Numbered from the stretch's first letter, positions 43,183 to 59,007 are shown. The stretch: DNA of 64,000 bases from Batrachochytrium dendrobatidis JAM81 (GCF_000203795.2 NW_006281117.1:131501-195500); one strand, 5' to 3'. Translations and numbers: made by a program. Notes: a model not told the origin generated them from the sequence alone.

Positions 43183-45327
43183 ATGACAACAGAAACAGAA
43201 AGAGGTCGACAAAGGTCTTGTGTTGGTCAACCCACTCGAATTCCTCGTTCTGTTCACCTCATTCAATCATCCAAGTCTTGCACTCGTAGAATTGTACAGG
43301 AATCCAGCCATACCATCACATCAGCCAATGTCTGTCCTCAACAACCGACCATCAATTCATCACCCTTGTCTTTAAACACTTTGGAATCCTCAAACTCATT
43401 CAGTAGCAGCAAGTCTTCCATTAACCGCAACTCTTTATTCTCCACTACAAACTGTTATAAAAAATGTAGAGCAGACTCTTGTGTGTGTAAAGACCAGCCG
43501 TCATCTGCTTGCTGTCCTCGATTGCTTGACTATCACAAACTTGAATCTTCAACTGCGTTGGTTGACACCTGCCAAATTGACAGTCTGGATGCCGTAAATA
43601 AATATATAAAACTCAACGATAGTGTTCAATCTGCTACAGCTGATTCATCTCCACGTGACACAGATATGCTGCATAAATCTCCTCTTCCAAAGAGTAATCC
43701 TGCACAGTCTAAACCTCATAGTCATCACAGTTACACTTATCGGAATTTGAGTGTTGCTACTGCTCGTACTGACAGACCAGAAACTGATCATCTGTGCACT
43801 TTTACTGTGGAGATGGAAGATGCTGCCATGAATAAAATAAAACGGTCTGGCAGTCAGACTAATGTTCGTCGAAGTATCTTTTTTCAAGGACCCGACAGTC
43901 ATGGTAAGAATGCATGTGTGTGTGTGGGTTGAATGTATTGAATTCTTATTTTAATTCTGTTTAGGTGTTGACGAAGACGACGAACAGTTTGTATATAAAG
44001 GGATTCCTGGTCCCAACTCTTGTGGTCATTCTCGCACCATTTCACAATTCAATCGTATCAAAACCAAACATCTTGCTGAATGGGATTCAATGTAAGCCAA
44101 TACTACTGTTTTTGTCTTGTCAATTTACACCAAATCGCTTCTTGATTCTGATTTTAATCTATTAAACTTTTAGTCCATCTTCCCACTCTGCTGTACATAC
44201 TCATGGCTCATCTCATCCATCTCACTGTCCCGATCTACGAGAAAAATCTTCTGCTATGCCATCTTCGCTTACTCAATTACGTGCTTTGGGATACCATCAT
44301 CCCAAAGTATCCCGATCTAGTGTAGGGGATTCTTTCCCATCCACCGATCCTTTGCTTACTTTGACTCCTTCCAGTGATACAACATTGGTTTCGGATTTCG
44401 ATGAGCAAACCCCTCTGTTCAATTACTATCAGCACTACCAACTCTCCAGAATCGCAACAGCTCAACAACTAGAGAAACTAGATAGGCATGTTGACCCATC
44501 TTGTTTTTAGTACTCGCTGACCCAACAGTCTTGATACTAATACCATGTCATTTTACCACTGTTTTATCCCATAATGTTTATAGAAAACAAATGCGAAAAC
44601 GAACTTGATTTTCAGTATATTGATTTCCATATTTATTGCCACTTCAATCCTTGCGTTTTGTATTCAGCCATTGGTGATTCCGCAAGCTCGTCGCATTCAA
44701 AACATTGTCGCTAAGCCTGATTTGTTTCAGTTTGATATGCTTATATCTGCATCCAATTTCAATATCGTTCCTATTGATGTGTTCAAGGTCGATTTGGACG
44801 TGTATGCTTCTGCTAGTAAGTTTTATTACTGTCCGGCTATTTCTTACAACTGTGTCACAAATCTGGATAATTGACTCGTCTGGTTTCTTAGACTTTGAAC
44901 TGTTTCTCCCTACACTAGAGGATGGTGTAAAACCTGCCGCAAACTCTGCTGAATTGGCCCCAGAACTATTGGGCCATGTTCGGCGTTTCAACAATGCAAT
45001 AACATTTGCTCCAGTTTACGACTCTGAAAACCTTGTGGCTACTATTACTCTCGTTGATCCTAGCAGCACTGCGGGAAAAATGTAAGCGACAATGTGATTT
45101 ATATACTGATGAATTCTGGTTTGATTTGATCAGATGAGCTTAAATTTAAAACTATTTTACATGACAGTATATACCTTAACCTGCCCTACGCATTGACAAT
45201 CAAGGGCAGTTTGCATTACTCTACACTATGGTCACTTACTCATTACAAAATCCCCGTTTGTTATATTCATCGTATTGAAAATGGTGTCGTGGCACATACA
45301 AGCTCATGCCATCTTTCGACACAGTAA
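43183..45327 (+). CDS. Vac7-like single-pass membrane protein with LEA-2-type luminal domain
   Basis: Six exons (43183-43903, 43965-44091, 44174-44489, 44584-44815, 44892-45081, 45168-45327) close to 581 residues; the third donor (GTTGAC) is weak. About 400 residues are Ser/Pro/Cys-rich and cytosolic. One membrane helix follows (ILISIFIATSILAFCIQPL), then a beta-rich luminal region (FDMLISASNFNIVPIDVFKV, FNNAITFAPVYDSENL, YALTIKGSLHYSTLW). Order and motifs resemble Vac7, the fungal vacuolar regulator of the Fab1 PI3P 5-kinase complex, and related LEA-2 proteins such as TMEM106. The assignment is by architecture. A role in PI(3,5)P2 control at the vacuole is inferred. Confidence 0.6.
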
Positions 45328-46693
45328 ACGACTGATTACATTTTACTATTTTCATGACAGTTCAATTGTTAGAAATATAAATGTTGATGGTTTGTGCATT
45401 ATATGATTGATTTTTAATGCAGTTGATTGCAGTACACGAACCAATACCATGCGCAAACACGCTGGTTTATATATTATGTTTGATAAATAAAATTTAAAAC
45501 TGTCTTTAAAATCCAAGTCACATTGAATCCAAACTGTTCAAGCTCATTATTTTGACTAGAACCTGACTCGTAAAAATATGGTGGTTTAAGTTTACATTAG
45601 GTATGTGAAGCATACCTACTGAGTTTTCACAAACACTCGAGTTTGAAGTCAAATATACACGTAGAGATTGAGTTGATTTACATCAAATTTCAATACATCC
45701 TACATTTTGACACTTCAACTGTTTTTTACATACAAACCATTGAGTGATCAATATGGAAATAGTCGCTGCATTCTTTAGATGTGTAATTTGTTTTCTTGAA
45801 TTAGAACTTGGACGTGAAATTTTAAAATACACGAGTTGTATTGAAAACATCAAAACAGTCGATTCAAATACCTGGATTAAAATAGATCTAGTGATCGTAA
45901 AATGTATGATTCTATCAAAAACATTTCAATTCAAAATGTGTTTAATTGTTTATTGAATTGAAAATATATCAAGGTTGATTTTTAATACAAAAGCGCAACG
46001 AATAAGTATGCATTGTTTATTACAAAGCAAAGTAGAGACTGCATGATACAAAAGCATTCCATTTTACGTGAATATGACTGAAAAATACTCGAGTCTCAAC
46101 AATAGATGATAAAACGCGATTGAAATACGATGCTGATTCTGCATGCCAATTCAAGCGTATTTATAGGACTTGAAGCTAAAATATCAACCCATAAGATCGA
46201 TTTTTTAAACCAGATCAAACGTCAGGTTTAAGTTTAGTGTTATAATCTGCCAACAATCAAAATAGAAAATATGATTTTATTAAGCCAAAATGTGTCAAGA
46301 CTATCTTGCAATGTGGTATTATAAATCGCCAAAAACCATTATACAGCGCGATGGATTGGAGTGATTATAGCCTAGCTGTCCAACTTTTGAATCTCTGTTA
46401 GATGAACAGCTCAGAATAGTGCTATAATTTCAAGTAATTCATTATAATTTGCTCATGTATTCATTTATAGGCATTATTTTAAACTTGCTGATATAAACAC
46501 CTATTTTATTCATTTGCTTGCCAACATTTTGGAATTTACTCAAATAGTTTATTTTAGCGTGATTTCAAAGCCAGTTGGTATTTCCATTCTTTCCCAACAA
46601 TCATTTGACTGTAAAATTCAATTTTAAAATCAGTCAAAACTCAATACTACGCTAAACATATCTTGCGTATCTGTCATTTTTAGAGTTGTCAGT
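45328..46693. other. Long AT-rich intergenic region
   Basis: About 1.37 kb without a supportable gene. A 67-residue plus-strand frame from 45753 (MEIVAAFFRCVICFLELEL) is isolated, has AT-driven composition and lacks recognisable features. There are no tRNA, rRNA or repeat signatures. It may hold the promoter of the next gene. Confidence 0.45.
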
Positions 46694-49600
46694 ATGTTTT
46701 TTCCACCATCTTGCGTGCTGCCAAGCCCAATCTCACCTACCGACAATTGTGCCAAGCCAGCCGCCTTGTCTGATGCGCTATGCCTTTCTTCAAATTTTTC
46801 TACTGCCGATACGGTCAGCAATGCGAATATTTTGTCGCCCGTTTTAGACAAGTCGTCAACTATTCATTCGCGTTTTGATGTCAACGATGCTATAGCAGGT
46901 ACAGGGCGTCCACCGCTTGCTCCAATTTCTGCTGACACTACTAGTGGATCAGCGAATTCTCTTAAAATAGTACTTCATGGACTTCCAGTTGAAATCCCAT
47001 CCAAGACAGTAAGTCGGTTGATATTTTATCTTTTTATTGGAATCTGGGTTTTCATTCATCTTGCCATCTATATTGGGTGCCGAACGCGCCACACCAGATA
47101 TCTAAGCGTATAGCCTAGATTGTAAATTACTTGAAAGATACAGTTGTTTACTTTATATTTGAACATCCTTTTTATTTGAACATCTTTTTCCACGTATAAC
47201 GGCATAATTTTGCGCGTAATGCAAGCTATTTGAAGTTGAAAAAGTATAGCCAATTCATTGGTTAGTAAACTATTCCACCTGTATTCCACCTGGCTATACA
47301 TGCCTATGTATAGTGGGCTTAGTCAATTTTACTATAGCAGTCACGATTTTATTGAAAACGTGTTGGTTGAACGTGAGTTATTCAACACTTGTATATGTCA
47401 AGCCTTTGTAGGTTTAAAGAGGACTGTTGTGTTTGAAGTTGGGCTAGCATTGTTCTGGATGAAATCGTAAACTATGTTGTTTAGTGTTACTCTAGCCATT
47501 ATATTCTGGGGTTGGTTACGCGGGCCTGAGTACTTTCGTGTCAGAGCTATTTGATTTTAAATTTCTATTATACGCCGCATATCATACTATTTTAAAATTC
47601 TGGGGTTTAATATAGTATTGGTTAAACCATTATTAATCTATTATATGGTTTGACACATATTTCGAATAGCCTGACCGCAATAATTTCAACCGGTTGTCTT
47701 TTGAGTATTCTCAAGAAAGTAACCTCGAGGCACACGGTCATGCGTACAAAGGCGTTGTGTCTGATTCTGCCAATATTGGCACAGAAAACAAGACCACGGA
47801 TCATGCCTATGTTGACTATGTTAGTCATACAGATGGCACAGCTGATAGTTCAACTCCCTCGCTGGTATCTCCATCTCATGATGAATCTCAAATAACCGTC
47901 AGCTCGTTCATCATCAAAAGCCATGAAAAGCCAACCCATTACTCTCGTTCATCAAGTGTATCTGCCTCTTGTATCAACTACAAGAAATTCACACGAGACA
48001 CACTTCATCACATCAAGGTTTACCACGATTCATTGTTGATGCTTGCCGACTGTGCTGAAGCCAAGTTAAAACGATACGTGCCTCGATTTGGTATTATGGC
48101 GGACAAACATGTTCCTATTGTAAATGGAAACACGGCCATACCTCTTGAATTTACAATGATTGCAGCAGCAGTTGAACAGCCAGATATTAGCCAAAAACAT
48201 ACTGTTTCTCGCCAGATTTCGGATGTTTCGATTCTTGGTAGTAGATCGTCTCATCCACGACATGGTATTTCTCGGTTTGCACCCTATGGATATCGATTTG
48301 CAGCAACCATGAAAGATGGAAGTGTTTGTCAGTCACATGTTGCTGGGGATTTAGCTGATCGTGCCCGTTTGAATGGAGCACGAGGCACTCGCAGTGATTT
48401 GGTGCTTGTTTCCCATATTGGTGAAACGACTCAGCTGCAATCCTCTTTGGAGTATTGCGATGCACAGCAAGCAACCACAGGGATTCGACCTGGCCCATCA
48501 GATGTGCTCAAGCATCTACGCGAGGTTGGATTGGATATTGATTATCGCAAAGAAGGGAATGTAAAGCTTCAGCAGCGTAATGCTAGCAATTTTTACAAGC
48601 GTATGACAGAATATGCCAAAAAAATGCACAATGGCGAATATCCTATCAATTCGGATATATCTGGCTCTGTTGATGTAGGTATTTCGTCTATTGGCAATGG
48701 ATCTTGCCACGATCCCAAGGAGTTTGATGGTGTGAATGCAATCATTGATGCTGCTGCTATGATCAAGGATAATTTTGCATTTACTGTTCCAAGTGACTGT
48801 TTTTGGACACCTTGCACTGCTGCCTCTGATGCCGTACCGGGTTGCCACGTTGAGCATTCCAAACTAAAGCATGCAGATTCTGCGGATTACACCACGTTGA
48901 TTTCAACTCAGAATGTAGACGAAATAAGTGATGATGAACATGGTTTAACCATCTCGACCAACGCTGAGGCTTTGCAGACACACATTCAACTGACGACTGA
49001 TTCTGAAACAGATTTTGATTGGGGTATGGATGATGATGTTGACGTTGATGACGGCGATGAAGAGTATGTTGATAAAAAGTCGAATCATGTTGCATCCCGT
49101 CGTCGGTCAATCTCGAGTGTATCGCCTCGATCCAGCCGGGTTCCCTTTTATAAAAAGTCCAGCAAGTCATCAATCAAGCAATTATCCATGTCATCGCTGC
49201 TGAATTCTGGATGTACAAATGGAGATCATTCTATATCTGTTTCTCAATGTACCCCACATCGTACCTGTGCATCTCGCGATCTTCCGATTGGCACATCGCT
49301 TGCAATGCGATCGCTATACAAAAAGGGACTATCTCGTCACTCGCCGTACGGTACACGATTCTCAGCCTTGATGGAAGATGGCACCATTCGAGAGTCCTAC
49401 CTGGCGGGAGATCTTATCCATCGAGCCCGTGCCAGCAGTGGAAGGGGTCGCGGTGACCTCAACCTTGTGCGACATCATGGCGAAGCCAGTCAACTTGAAT
49501 CAGCATGGACATTTTACAAACTCTACACTGCAGTCAACCATATTATTCCTGGCGCATCGATTGTTCTTGATCACCTTCGTAAGGAGAAACTTGATATCAA

Positions 49601-49838
49601 CCATCGTGAGAATGGTGGATTGCTGTTACAAAAGAATGCAGGCAATCTGCACAAACGTGTTCAAGAGTTTGGACGTCGTAGAACAGATGACATGTATTAT
49701 CTTCGTGAAGATGCGATGCATGTTGAAGCCGCAGATTTTGAAATGGCTCAAGCCCGTGCTATTGCCAATGGATTTGTCGAGTTTGATCTAAATGATTATT
49801 TAGCAGAGCGAAAGGGTGCTGGTGTAGCACCACTGTAA
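46694..49838 (+). CDS. Unknown protein with a duplicated ~115-residue domain
   Basis: The main frame is open from 47670 to 49838 but has no early ATG. I therefore join it to 46694-47008, which ends in a strong GTAAGT donor, via the AATAG acceptor at 47669. The phase is 0, giving 827 residues, but the 661-nt intron is long for this window. Two copies of one domain are clear, at about 48255-48620 and 49330-49690. Copy 1 has SRFAPYGYRFAATMKDGSV, VAGDLADRAR and HLREVGLDIDYRKEGNV; copy 2 has SRHSPYGTRFSALMEDGTI, LAGDLIHRAR and HLRKEKLDINHRENGGL. Between them is an acidic tract (WGMDDDVDVDDGDEEY) and a basic/Ser patch. I do not recognise the domain. Confidence 0.55.
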
Positions 49839-50950
49839 TTCGCATTAACGAGTCATACTTGCTTTTGACTCTTCATTTGTGATGGTGCTGGATGAGTTGC
49901 CAGTGTAGTTCTATTTTTCAAGTTTTATTCAGTGGATCGACACTGTTGGCACTAGTATCTGACTTGGTTGCACGTTTGGGCCAATCTTGATTCACATTGG
50001 TATTGTACATCTTGTAGTTTTTTCAGTTTATTATTTTCTCTTTTAAAGTCAATCGTAATAGGATTGAAAGGATATTAGCATCCAGACAAGTGATTCTATT
50101 ATCTATTAAAAAGCCCACACATTGTGGATATTTTATTAATCCATTGGTACGTGTTGAATTTAATGGGGGGTATAAAGAGTAGTAAGAAAATGATAGAATC
50201 AATGAGCAATACATGACAATAAGATCATTCTGCAGACAAGACGCAATTCAAGTCTGACTAAGTCGAAACAAGCAACGAGTAGAAATTACGGGTTGCACAA
50301 GTCAGGTGAGATTAGCCAGTTAACATCAGGTGAGCTTAACCAACAACATCAGGTGAGCTTAACTAATATTGCTGTTTTGTAAGAGTCCAAGTGGCTGTGT
50401 GTGGTCACAAGTATCAACTATAAAATCAGCAATTCATTGCCTTGATCCAGTTATCTGTGATTGTTATTCGTTGGTTTACTGCATTGCATCGCTTTGTCAA
50501 AGTGGTAAGCATATGTTTGTACTATTGTTGAGTTCTATCTTGCATTACATTCATACACAATGATGATGTGTTTGATTTTTGTATACGATGACCAAGTCGT
50601 TAATTTACTACTAGCATGATTCCAATGATTCTTGTAATGATTCTTGTAATGATGATTCCGATGGTTTAGTTGTGAAAACAGCGAGCTTCATTCCGTTTAT
50701 TTTTATTGCGGTGATTGATCTGTATAAGCAATTGGAATCTAACGAGATTCAAGGGTGGATTTAACAAGGGCCAAATTGTATTATTGAAAGGATTTTTAGA
50801 TTCAATCACTGGCTGGTACTATCTACTTGTTATCTACTTGATATCTACTTATCATCTACTTGATATCTACTTGCTTGTCATCATCATAGAGTTCATTCTA
50901 GTTAATAACTTGTTATTTCACAACTTTAGCCATAAAGAATACACTGAATC
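49839..50950. other. Intergenic region with short tandem repeats
   Basis: No gene is supported. Two repeat patches occur upstream of the glutamate dehydrogenase. A (c)atcaggtgagcttaacca unit occurs about three times at 50303-50365. At 50821-50874 atctacttg(at/tt) occurs five times. The final 60 bases before the start codon are AT-rich. These may be promoter elements or simple slippage products. Confidence 0.5.
50821..50874. repeat. Short tandem repeat upstream of glutamate dehydrogenase
   Basis: Five imperfect 10-12-base units of the type atctacttgat/atctacttgtt lie 77-130 bases before the dehydrogenase start codon. Confidence 0.7.
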
Positions 50951-53900
50951 ATGACCAACGCAAACACCCTCCAGGCACCTCTGGCAGTGACAGCTTCGCT
51001 TGCTCCTCCAAACGGAAAGATGCAAAAGGTCGCTGATGCTGTTGGCTATGCCAGCACCGTCTTTGCTGGAAAGAAGGAACAGATGCTTGAGGTCTGCACT
51101 TATGTCTCTGAGCGAGGCTTCATCCCAAAAGAACTTGTCAACAACGAAGTGTCTTGGTTCTACGGGTAAGCTTTTTTCACAATCCATTACTAGTTATACT
51201 CGATCTCAATCCATCATCAACTATCCATCTGTCCAATCCATCACCAGTTGTGATCGCTAGAGTCCAATGAGATTCATTCGACACGTGATGTTGTCGTGTC
51301 AGGTGTTTTGATTTCAGATTTGCAAAATGTGTCATTGCAACTCACTAATCATTCTAAACCCGTCAATTCTAATACTATACAGGAATCTTGGTATCGACGA
51401 TGTGTATTTCCAGCAAGAGTCTATTGAAACTATTGCTCAGCATATTATGTCGTTGTATGCTGCCAAGATCTTTGCTTACATCAAGAATGAAAAATCGCTC
51501 GAGATTAACCTCGAGCGTGAAACCGACGAAGGTGCCGTTTATATTCACACTTCTCGTCCTGGTGTTTCACAGTTGAATGGTCCCAAGTACGAGTCAAAGA
51601 TTGACGAAAAATATCTTGACGTGTCCACCAACAAACAGGCTTACCGTCTCGAATCTTTCCGCTCGTTTGGTACCGTGTCTTCTTCCTTGTCCACCACACT
51701 ACGTTGCTACTTTGTGCGCAAGTGTGTTTTTGCAAAGTCTGAGCCTACTGCCGAGGATGAGAAAAACATCAAACTTGTCGGTGACAAGCATTTCCTTGAA
51801 AAAGCTACTGACAACACTCTTGAAATCTACCAAAACGTCATGAACCAAGTTCTTGTGCGCACTGGTCCCGTCATTGAAATGTTTGACGTTCCCAATTCTC
51901 GTGAAAAGCGTCTGGTCATTGGTTTCCGTCATCGCACCACTCGCTCCTTCTTCTCTGCTCTTTCTGATCTGTATCACTACTATGACTTGTTCTCTGCGCG
52001 TAAATATGTTGAGCAGTTCTCCAACGGTGTTACCATCATTTGCCTGTACTTGAATCAGATCCCCAATAGCACGGCCCCTCCAATCGAGAGTTCTATCTTC
52101 CAGGTCATCAAGGAAGCTTCCTTGATTTACTGTCTACCTACAACTCCCCTTCAGTCCTTTTTCCAACAAGGAACCCTCTCTGTCCAAGAAGCCATTTATG
52201 GTTATATTGGCTGGATCTTTTCCCAACACTTCCTTAACCGTCTCGGTTCTGAATTTACTGCCTTGAACTCGATCGCCGACATCAACAATTCTACTCATGT
52301 TGAAGTTCTTGACAGAATCAAGAAGCGTCTTCGTACCGACACATTCACTCGTGACTATATCCTTGATATCATCAAGCTATACCCCGACTTGATCAAACTC
52401 TGCTACCTCAACTTTGCCATGGTTCACTACATCAACCCTGGTGAAAATGATCTCAAGCCTTCACTATCGTATCAGCGTCTGCAAACCATTCCCGTCATGA
52501 GTGATGATGAGCTGCTTCAAACTATCAAAAAGACTGTACAAAACAACCACGAGTTTATGGTTTTTGAATCCTTCTTGACATTCAACAAGCATGTTCTCAA
52601 GACCAACTTTTACCAGCCCACCAAAGTTGCCTTGTCGTTCCGTCTTGATCCCAACTTTTTGCCTGATGTTGAGTATCCCACAAAACTGTTTGGTATGTTC
52701 TTTGTTGTGGGCAGCGAGTTCCGTGGGTTCCACTTGCGTTTCCGTGATATTGCTCGTGGCGGTATCCGTATTGTTCGTTCGCGTAATCGTGAAGCATATT
52801 CCATCAATCTGCGTAGCCTTATGGACGAAAACTATGGTTTGGCAGCTACCCAGCAGCGTAAGAACAAGGATATTCCTGAAGGCGGTTCCAAGGGTACCAT
52901 TCTATTGGATATCACTCAACAAGACAAGCCCCGCGTTGCTTTTGAAAAGTATGTCGACTCTATTCTTGACTTGCTTCTTGTTGGTGAGTCTCCTGGCATC
53001 AAAGAAAAGATTTGCGATCTTTACAACAAGCCAGAGATTCTTTTCTTTGGTCCCGATGAGGGCACTGCAGACATGATGGACTGGGCGAGTCAACATGCAC
53101 GCCATCGTGGTGCTTTCTTCTGGAAAGCCTTCACCACAGGCAAAAGCCAGGCTATTGGTGGCATTCCCCACGACACTTTTGGCATGACCACCCGTTCTGT
53201 CCACCAATATGTGTTGGGTATCTACCGTAAACTCAACCTCAAGGAAGAAAACACATCCAAATTCCAAACTGGTGGTCCTGACGGTGATCTTGGTTCCAAT
53301 GAAATCAAGATTTCCAAAGACATGACTGTTGGTATTGTTGACGGTAGTGGTGTTCTCTTTGATCCCAAAGGTATCAATCGTGACGAACTTCACCGTCTTG
53401 CCACTGCTCGTAAGATGGTCATTGATTTTGATCTTTCAAAACTCAGCGCACAAGGATTCCGTATTCTCGTTGACGAGAACAATGTTCGTATTCCCGATGG
53501 TACTGTGATTGAAAGCGGTCTCAAGTTCCGTAACGAGTTCCACTTGGACACTATGGCGTGTGCTGACCTGTTTGTTCCTTGCGGCGGTCGTCCCGAGGCT
53601 GTTGATCTCAACAATGTTCACACTCTTTTCAAGCAAGACGGTACTCCTCGATTCAAGTATATTGTTGAAGGTGCCAACTTGTTCTTTACTCAAGAGGCTC
53701 GTCTTCGTCTTGAAAAGGCTGGTGTGGTGATCTTCAAGGATGCCTCTGCCAACAAGGGTGGTGTCACCTCTTCTTCTTTGGAAGTACTTGCTGCTCTTTC
53801 ATTTTCCGATGAGGAATTTTTGGAAAACATGCAAGTGCGCAACAAAGTTGTTCCAACCTTTTATGCCGAGTATGTCAAGAATGTTCAGCAGATTATTGAA

Positions 53901-54260
53901 AAGAATGCCGAATGTGAATTTGAAGCTCTCTGGCGCGAAGCAGAGCGCACTGGTCGTGCCAAGTCGATTCTTTCTGACGAGCTTTCTATTGCCATTGTTC
54001 GCTTGAATGAAGAGTTGCAGCACACTACTCTTTGGGACAATGTTCCACTTCGCAAGGTGGTTCTCAACGAGGCTTTCCCCAAGACATTGCTTGAAAAGGT
54101 TGGCTTGGATACTCTGTTGAAGCGTGTTCCTGAAAGTTACGTCAAGGCCATTTTTGGTAGTTTCCTGGCTTCGAGGTTCGTTTACCGATACGGTGTTGAG
54201 CCCAGCCAATTTGCATTCTTTGAATTTATGGCTCCTTATTTTGCCAAGTCTGGTAATTAG
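50951..54260 (+). CDS. GDH2: NAD-specific glutamate dehydrogenase, large fungal type
   Basis: Exon 1 is 50951-51165 and exon 2 is 51383-54260, phase 2, giving 1030 residues, close to yeast Gdh2 (1092). The enzyme oxidatively deaminates glutamate to 2-oxoglutarate with NAD+, supplying ammonium and carbon. Visible core motifs are FRDIARGGIRIVRSRNREAY (substrate site), EGGSKGTILLD (lysine-containing), GPDEGTADMMDWAS, GGIPHDTFGMTTRSVHQYV, QTGGPDGDLGSNEI (nucleotide-binding) and VEGANLFFTQEARLRLEKAG with DASANKGGVTSSSLEVLA. Codon use is markedly biased to C-ending codons compared with its neighbours, which suggests strong expression. The 217-nt intron is several times longer than most others here. 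The first exon is mostly a non-catalytic leader. Confidence 0.95.
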
Positions 54261-54438
54261 GCGGTCAGCACATGTTTACCTTTTAAAACTTCATTTTTAT
54301 CAAAGTACGAATTAAAATTGTGCTCAGTATTTTTTACTTTTTGAATGTGTTTGATGCTTGTGATTGGAATCATTGATTATATTTAATATTGAACGATTTG
54401 AACGATCTGAATGGTTAAACGGTTGACAATCCAAACAT
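54261..54438. terminator. Convergent 3' ends of glutamate dehydrogenase and PAF-acetylhydrolase
   Basis: This 178-base AT-rich spacer lies between two stop codons. It includes the 3' flank whose last ~35 bases (54404-54438) were copied with the truncated gene at 15573-16648. Confidence 0.45.
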
Positions 54439-55945
54439 TTATTTCTTTAGTCGGGAATACAAATCATTCCAAGCTTGATCACCAACAGCAATCATTTCGT
54501 CCTGTTCTTGACCTATTTTATACTCTGCACTACGCGGGAGTTTCAACTCCATCTGCTCATATATCGTAGCAATAAACTCACACATCCAATCGTCATTTAT
54601 ACGATAAACACGTAATGCGTCTGCAGATCCTGCTTGTCCAGCCCATTGTATAACTGTTGGAAACAATCCTGAAAAATCCGATGGGTTATTGTGTGCTGTA
54701 TGACGAATATACCCAAACCGTGTATGTGGATGCTGCAATGTTGAAGTTGTCAACACTGTCGATGCGGCAGTAGAATCCGTAGTATTCGAATAAGGCACCA
54801 ACCCCATCATGGATCGCATTTGATCCAAATTAGTTTTCCAATGGAATGTTTCAGATTGGATCGATAGATACGGTACTGTTACGTTTGGATTATGAACAGG
54901 AAACATCCATGGATCGAGAATAATTCCACATCTGAATGGCATATTTGGTCTTGACAATACTGTGATTGTTGTTGCACCCTAATCATTAACAATACATTAC
55001 AGTTGAATAGGGTTATGTTTAGATTTGGTTATTATACAATAACAACACGTTAGATTCAACCCTTACACCAAACGAATGACCCGCCATCACCATGTGTTGA
55101 AAATCAACCCGACTTTTAAATGAGTCTATGCAGGGTCCACTTTCTGCATGGTTTCCAATTAGATTGTCTTTTGGGTCGAATGAACCCATGTCCAGTTTTT
55201 TCAGTATCTCGATACATGCATCGACTTCATCAGCTCGAATTTCTACTTGAGCACGTCGTAAACGCAACAAATAGTCATCAGTAGTTTCACCAGGCAAGAC
55301 ACTGGTTTTGTCAGGACGTAGATAAGCAATGTGTTCGTGTTGAGTAGATGTTGATGAATTAGATTGTCGGATCGTAGCACACGCACTGCCATCTGAATGT
55401 TCAGGCACGAGAACAATAAATCCTTTAGCAGCAAGAGATCCACATAAAGTAGAGTAAGTAGTTCGCATGCCTGCCAATCCATGTGAAAACACTACGACAG
55501 GTAAACGATGAGGGATTGACGGAATAGTTGTTTGAGTGTCAGATGGATGAGCCAATGGAGTTTGCCAATAAGATGGAATTGTTACTTTTGAGGTTAATGG
55601 CGACACCAACATACGCCCAACAATCCAAGGCAAATTAAGGAATGAAGAATACCCCAATGCATACAATGGAGAGATGGGAAGCCAATGAGGTTTTTTACAA
55701 CTATTGGAAGTAACAGTAGTCGGATAGTAAATGCGTACAAGAAGACCTCTTTTGTAAGGCATTCCCTTTATTTCTGATGAATCAGATTGAGCCAATGGTT
55801 TAGTCTCGATATCCATCATACCAACATTGAATGGCCCGTTATATAAAGGTAACTTGGCTGTAAAGGAGAATCCAGCAGGTTTGATCAGAGTCTTTGCAGT
55901 AGATGGAGTTTTTGCGTTCGTGGTCATGTCGTTTGTCATGAACAT
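54439..55945 (-). CDS. Platelet-activating-factor acetylhydrolase (PLA2G7-type), complete copy
   Basis: Exon 1 is 55945-55067 and exon 2 is 54978-54439, an 88-nt intron in phase 0, giving 472 residues. The lipase nucleophile elbow GHSFGGAT is split exactly at the intron (GHSFG/GATT). Family features precede and follow it: LLVRIYYPT near the N-terminus, LPVVVFSHGLAGMRTTY (oxyanion region), then FRCGIILDPWMFPV with the catalytic Asp. A later histidine in HPHTRFGYIRHTAHNNPSDF is the probable catalytic His. Such enzymes cleave short or oxidised acyl chains from phospholipids. No signal peptide is evident, so it is probably cytosolic or lipid-associated. The 3' part has been duplicated to 15573-16648. 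Confidence 0.88.
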
Positions 55946-56154
55946 GAATTCATAAACACTCGACTTTTTATATCACAAACTACTCGAAGCAGTGGTTTCA
56001 AACTGCTTTTAGATTTGTTTCAAAAGGGTCGAAAATAAGATGGAATTTCTATTGTTTAAAACTTGAAACGATATTCGATCAAACTATTCAATGTGCTTTA
56101 TTGTGTCAGGTCGGTACTTGATAGTCAATCCATTGACAGTTGACGTGTTTGTAT

Positions 56155-57425
<1,271 letters not shown>

Positions 57426-57619
57426 GTTGAATTTCAGGTCAAGTTTCAACTCAAGATTTTATCCACTTCAATACAAAAACTCATTCAAATCTAAAAGATA
57501 TTCAACTGTTTTATCCATCAATTTGTCAACTAATAAAAATGGTGCAACACATCAATCCCTTTAAAAATAAAAAAAATATTTTAAACTCGCTCGTGAGCCA
57601 TGAAACTGTTATTTTGAAT

Positions 57620-58828
<1,209 letters not shown>

Positions 58829-59007
58829 GTTTTGTTATTGTTTGAGTTGTAAAACGAGAAATTGTTTTACAAGGATAAATAGTCACGTGTAAATGATTTG
58901 GGGTTTGATTGCTATTTGTCATTGATTTTAGGGTCTGGAATTTTAGAGTTTGAAATTTTGTTGATTTTGTTATTCAACTCAAATTCTCGTTACTTTCAAC
59001 TTATTAC

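Noticed and set aside
45753..45956. Isolated 67-residue frame in the long intergenic region
   Set aside because: AT-driven composition, no domain, no splice partners and no signal peptide of convincing shape.
50821..50874. Tandem repeat as a CRISPR array
   Set aside because: Units are 10-12 bases with no spacers, in a eukaryotic promoter; it is a simple repeat.
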